Program-made: the position numbers and the translations under genes
From: Kofleriaceae bacterium
GTDB taxonomy: Bacteria > Myxococcota_A > Polyangia > Haliangiales > Haliangiaceae
Direction of reading: 5' to 3'
Length of the DNA: 8,489 nt
Assembly: GCA_016763395.1 (NCBI GenBank)
Contig: JAESTW010000783.1
Coordinates: 1 to 8,489 of the forward strand
Part shown: piece by piece, positions 5,444 through 8,489 of the stretch
How the letters are laid out: every line of letters starts with the position of its first letter
How positions within the stretch are numbered: the first letter of the stretch is position 1
The notes under the pieces: generated by a model
What the model was told of the DNA's origin: nothing
The model's input: the letters and a program-made list of their open reading frames with translations, nothing else
Databases searched by the model: none

Positions 5444-7387
5444 ATGGACCTGCAAGAACACCTAGAGGGGCTAGTCTCGACGGCCAATGAAATCATGCTC
5501 GCCATTGAATCGAAAGAGGAAGCGGCGGCCAGTGGCCTATCGCTCAAGTTTCGGCGGCAGCGCTTGGCTCTGCTGCGAGAAAAGAATACTTGGGACTACC
5601 GCGAAAACAAGCAGGTCCAGCTCGTTGTTCCCGAGAGGACCAAGGAACTGGCAGTCGTTGTCGATTCCTTTGAAGATGAACTCGCTGCTTGGCGCACTCG
5701 GCCGGTGTCGGACAGCTACTTTGATGATGCGGACCAAGCTGCAATTTTGGTTGATGGATTCCTTCCCGCGGCCTGGGATTTTCGTCGTGATGTTGCGATA
5801 TTGATCGGCACCGGACTCGAGAAATTCGCGTATGCATTGCGAGAAGCCGGACAACAGCGAATACTGGTCTACAAAGGTGTCGAGACGACGCAAGAAGCGT
5901 TTCCTGCCGGTACACTTTTTGCCGAAGAGGTGGTGCAAGCGGGACAACTTGTACAGTATATGGCTTCACCGATAGCCAGGCTTGCGGTGTCGAAGCAGCG
6001 ATCTCGAAAGATCCCTTTGTCCGAGCACCGAGAGGTGATGGAAGCGGCGAATACCGGCGTACTCTATGCCAATACCAACCGCAATACGACACACCTGCAC
6101 GGTGCTCGCTGGGTTACGCAGGGCTTGACCAATCTCGGTACCTTGATGAACACCCCGTCCATCGAGGTTCTGGACAATTGCTTCGAGGGCATGCCTTTTG
6201 TTCTTGTCGCGCCCGGACCTTCACTGTCAAAGAATATCGACAAGCTCAAAGAGCTACAAGGACACGCGATTATCGCGGCTTTCAGCCACAGCCTTCCTCC
6301 TCTGCACAAAGCGGGGATTCACGTCGATTTTGTTTTCGTCGTTGACTCGATGGATGTCCGGTATCACTTCGAAGGAAGCGATCCAAGTAAGGTAGGTGCG
6401 CTTATCTCGACGCCGATGGTTGAGCCTGGTGTATTCGATATGGGATTCACTCAAAACTTTCTTTTCAGCTCGACACTCGCGCTAGAAGGCTGGCTCTTCG
6501 AGGGCATGGAGTCTGCCGTAGAGCTCAATTTGGGTGGTTCGGCTGCAACCGCCGCTATGCAAGCTGCACTTCGCTGGAAGTGCGATCCTGTGATCTGTGT
6601 CGGGCTCGACCTGAGTTTTCCAGGTGGCCGGACATACTGCGAAGGTAGCTCGGACGAAGACCAACGTTTTGAACTGGACAAAGACTCTAGTTCGTTGCGC
6701 ATTGAAAATCTAAGCGAAGGTTGGCTGGAGCTTCGCGAAGGCAAGGAGATGGAAAAAGAACTCTGTCACTTTCTTCCTGCTCTTGGTGGAGGTGTTGTGC
6801 CGACCAACGGAGCCATGTTCAAGTACTTTCTATGGTTTGGCAATACAGCGAAGGGGAACAAAGACAATGCCAGGATTCTCAACTGCACAGAGGGCGGCTG
6901 CGTAATCCCCAACATGGAACACATTCCCTTGTCCGAAGCTATCTTGGAGTGCAAGGATAGAGATATCGACGTTGCCGCAATCATGGCGGAAGCACTTTCT
7001 AACTTTGATAAAGATGCACAGGTAAAGGGACTAACCAAACGGACCGTGCAACGGAAGAGAGAACTATCCGACGTAGTGCGGATATCGAAACAATGCAAGA
7101 ACTTGTTGGGAGCGCGCCCGGAGCACCCATCTCGAAAATATATCAAGTGCGAAAAAAGTCTGCGGCGAGCGGTAAAGAAAGTGTCTTTTCTCTCTCTGAT
7201 GAGTGACGGCCGGACAGAGACCCTCGGCTACGATGCCCCAACTGAGATGGAACAAAACTGGTATGCCAGCCGGCATCTAATGGAATCGATCTATAATGGT
7301 GCGTTTGAGGCACTGCAGGCCCTAGACGGGGCACTCGAGTCGATCTCGGTAGAATCTGACGAAGGAGCGAAATCGAATGGCGTTTAA
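5444..7387 (+). CDS. Maf (motility-associated factor, DUF115) flagellin glycosyltransferase
   Basis: A 647-aa Maf-family protein, the type that transfers CMP-activated nonulosonic acids to Ser/Thr of flagellin in the cytosol before export. The central catalytic domain starts near residue 247 with FEGMPFVLVAPGPSLSKNI (GPS at 258-260). It continues through HVDFVFVVDSMD (Asp301 and Asp304) and GGSAATAA, and reaches GLDLSFPGGRTYCEG at 387-401. These are the recognisable motifs of the MAF_flag10/6-hydroxymethylpterin-kinase-like domain. A long helical N-terminal domain (1 to about 240) and a charged helical C-terminal domain flank it, as usual for Maf. There is no signal peptide or membrane helix. 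The start is 4 bases after the RraA-family stop and has only a weak ribosome site, so it is probably coupled. The stop overlaps the NulO synthase by 11 bases. This gene is the strongest sign that the product decorates flagellin. The acceptor flagellin is not in the window. Confidence 0.9.
   Translation: MDLQEHLEGLVSTANEIMLAIESKEEAAASGLSLKFRRQRLALLREKNTWDYRENKQVQLVVPERTKELAVVVDSFEDELAAWRTRPVSDSYFDDADQAAILVDGFLPAAWDFRRDVAILIGTGLEKFAYALREAGQQRILVYKGVETTQEAFPAGTLFAEEVVQAGQLVQYMASPIARLAVSKQRSRKIPLSEHREVMEAANTGVLYANTNRNTTHLHGARWVTQGLTNLGTLMNTPSIEVLDNCFEGMPFVLVAPGPSLSKNIDKLKELQGHAIIAAFSHSLPPLHKAGIHVDFVFVVDSMDVRYHFEGSDPSKVGALISTPMVEPGVFDMGFTQNFLFSSTLALEGWLFEGMESAVELNLGGSAATAAMQAALRWKCDPVICVGLDLSFPGGRTYCEGSSDEDQRFELDKDSSSLRIENLSEGWLELREGKEMEKELCHFLPALGGGVVPTNGAMFKYFLWFGNTAKGNKDNARILNCTEGGCVIPNMEHIPLSEAILECKDRDIDVAAIMAEALSNFDKDAQVKGLTKRTVQRKRELSDVVRISKQCKNLLGARPEHPSRKYIKCEKSLRRAVKKVSFLSLMSDGRTETLGYDAPTEMEQNWYASRHLMESIYNGAFEALQALDGALESISVESDEGAKSNGV
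7362..7367 (+). promoter_or_regulatory. Strong ribosome binding site (AAGGAG) for the NulO synthase
   Basis: AAGGAG, 9 bases before ATG 7377 and within the end of the maf-type gene, fixes the start of the synthase. It would give good expression despite the overlapping frames. Confidence 0.75.
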
Positions 7388-8435
7388 ACCTGAGTTTAAT
7401 ATTGGTGACCGAAAAATTGGCCCCGGACATCCTTCTTACATCATTGCGGAAGCGGGATCGAACCACAACAAGAACATGGATACCGCGAAAGAGCTTATTG
7501 ACGCTGCTCTTCGCTCAGGCTCGGACGCTGTCAAGTTTCAGAGCTTCACCGCGGACAGGATTGCTGCAGATACATCCCATCCAATCGCAACACTTACTGA
7601 CGAATTCGGACAATATGGCAGTACGCTGCGAAGCTTCTACGCTCAAGCCGAATTGCCACCAGGCTGGATCAAGGAGCTATTTGCCTACGCGCGGGAAAAG
7701 GGCATTACTCCCATGTCCACACCTTTCGACGAGTATGCGGTAGACGAGCTAGTCGAGCTCGGTATGAGCGCAATTAAGATTGCCTCCTTCGAGCTAGTGC
7801 ACTTGCCACTTCTTAAGCATTGCGCACAAACCGGACTACCGATGATTTTGTCCACAGGAATGGCCACCTTGGGCGAGATCGAAGAAGCCTTAGAAGCCGT
7901 TGACAAAGCCGGCGGTACCGAAGTCGCGCTTTTGCACTGCAACATCGAATACCCGCCAGCCATGGAGGACATTGAGCTCCGCGCCATCAATACAATGCGC
8001 AACGCCTTTGGTGTCCCTATTGGGTTTTCTGATCACACCCGAGGCACTCACATTCCAGTCGCGGCCACCGCACTAGGCGCCTGCGTGCTTGAGAAACATT
8101 TCACACTCGATCGATCCCTCAAAGGGCCGGACCACGGGTTCGCTCTCGAAGAAGACGAACTGACGACCATGGTCACCAGTGTTCGTGAAGTAGAAAAGGC
8201 CCTAGGACGTGGCCGCAAAGGCCCCGTCGCTGCCGAAGAAAAACACCGTTTACGAGGCAGGCGCAGTCTATTTGCATCAAAACCCATCGCTTCAGGTACG
8301 ATCTTGTCCGCCGATATGCTAACGGTCTTGCGCCCTGGCATCGGTTTACATCCAAGGCACCTAGATACCCTAATCGGACACCCTGTCCGACAAGATCTGC
8401 AAGCCTACGACCCGATCACCTGGGATTGTGTATAG
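7377..8435 (+). CDS. pseI: Nonulosonic acid synthase (pseudaminic acid synthase PseI / NeuB family)
   Basis: It condenses phosphoenolpyruvate with a six-carbon amino sugar to give a nine-carbon NulO. At 352 aa it is complete. The TIM-barrel domain carries YIIAEAGSNHN (about 21-31, with Glu25), DAVKFQSF, STPFDEYAVDEL, KIASFELVHLPLL and ILSTGMATLGEIEEAL. His220 (SDHT) and His241 (EKHFTLD) are the metal ligands. A C-terminal SAF/antifreeze-like domain runs from about 290 (RRSLFA to ITWDCV) and completes the active site of the partner subunit. The SFE-x-x-x-LPLL motif is typical of PseI, whereas GPDHGFALE is closer to NeuB/LegI, so subtype is not settled by motif alone. The neighbouring PseG-like gene favours pseudaminic acid or a close relative. 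It overlaps the Maf gene by 11 bases and has a strong AAGGAG. No terminator follows, so the operon probably continues. Confidence 0.92.
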   Translation: MAFKPEFNIGDRKIGPGHPSYIIAEAGSNHNKNMDTAKELIDAALRSGSDAVKFQSFTADRIAADTSHPIATLTDEFGQYGSTLRSFYAQAELPPGWIKELFAYAREKGITPMSTPFDEYAVDELVELGMSAIKIASFELVHLPLLKHCAQTGLPMILSTGMATLGEIEEALEAVDKAGGTEVALLHCNIEYPPAMEDIELRAINTMRNAFGVPIGFSDHTRGTHIPVAATALGACVLEKHFTLDRSLKGPDHGFALEEDELTTMVTSVREVEKALGRGRKGPVAAEEKHRLRGRRSLFASKPIASGTILSADMLTVLRPGIGLHPRHLDTLIGHPVRQDLQAYDPITWDCV

Positions 8436-8489
8436 AGGCGTATTCGGCAGTGCCCAATATACTTCCGTGCTCGTGGCGGGAAGAGGCTA
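8436..8489 (+). other. Window tail; possible start of the next operon gene
   Basis: These 54 bases follow the synthase stop and have no terminator. Two frames look gene-like. The frame of GTG 8428 or GTG 8467 reads VLVAGRG, reminiscent of nucleotidyltransferase starts. The frame of 8469-8489 reads ARGGKRL, reminiscent of the ARGGSKR signature of CMP-NulO cytidylyltransferases (PseF/NeuA) but without its Ser and without a normal start codon. A cytidylyltransferase would be the expected next enzyme. Too little is visible to call either. Confidence 0.2.

Noticed and set aside
1..8489. CRISPR arrays, tRNA or rRNA genes, insertion sequences
   Set aside because: I looked for evenly spaced repeats, tRNA-like cloverleafs and transposase motifs and saw none.

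Overview
The window looks like part of a surface or flagellar glycosylation locus from a flagellated Gram-negative bacterium, probably a proteobacterium and perhaps a gammaproteobacterium. Base composition is near 50% GC. The organism guess rests on a Maf-type flagellin glycosyltransferase, nonulosonic-acid (NulO) genes and a sigma-54-like promoter. No taxon-specific marker is present, so it is only an inference.

Layout. Bases 1-1004 hold a small stand-alone module: a short-chain dehydrogenase on the minus strand, cut by the window edge, divergent from an HxlR-family regulator. The 102-bp gap between them carries GTACTT-type repeats that are plausible operators. Bases 1005-1269 are non-coding; they contain GTCA/TGAC palindromes and, at 1242-1256, a close match to a sigma-54 promoter. 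From 1270 to 8435 seven genes run on the plus strand with overlaps or a 4-bp gap, so they are almost certainly one operon: a PseG-like sugar-nucleotide hydrolase, an ATP-grasp ligase, an amidohydrolase-2 family enzyme, a SAM-dependent methyltransferase, an RraA/HMG-aldolase family protein, a Maf (DUF115) glycosyltransferase, and a PseI/NeuB-type NulO synthase. The last 54 bases may start a further gene.

How they may work together. In established pseudaminic acid synthesis, PseG releases the free 2,4-diacetamido-2,4,6-trideoxy sugar from UDP and PseI condenses it with phosphoenolpyruvate to give the NulO. After CMP activation (enzyme not seen here), Maf proteins place the NulO on flagellin. 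The four genes between PseG and Maf are not part of the core pathway. I infer that they form a tailoring cassette that makes or attaches a substituent (ligation, hydrolysis or decarboxylation, methylation, possibly aldol chemistry). This is the least described part of the window. The early steps (PseB, PseC, PseH) and the cytidylyltransferase PseF are not in the window.

The main sequence anomaly is a single-base frameshift near 4041. It moves the conserved C-terminus of the amidohydrolase into another frame.
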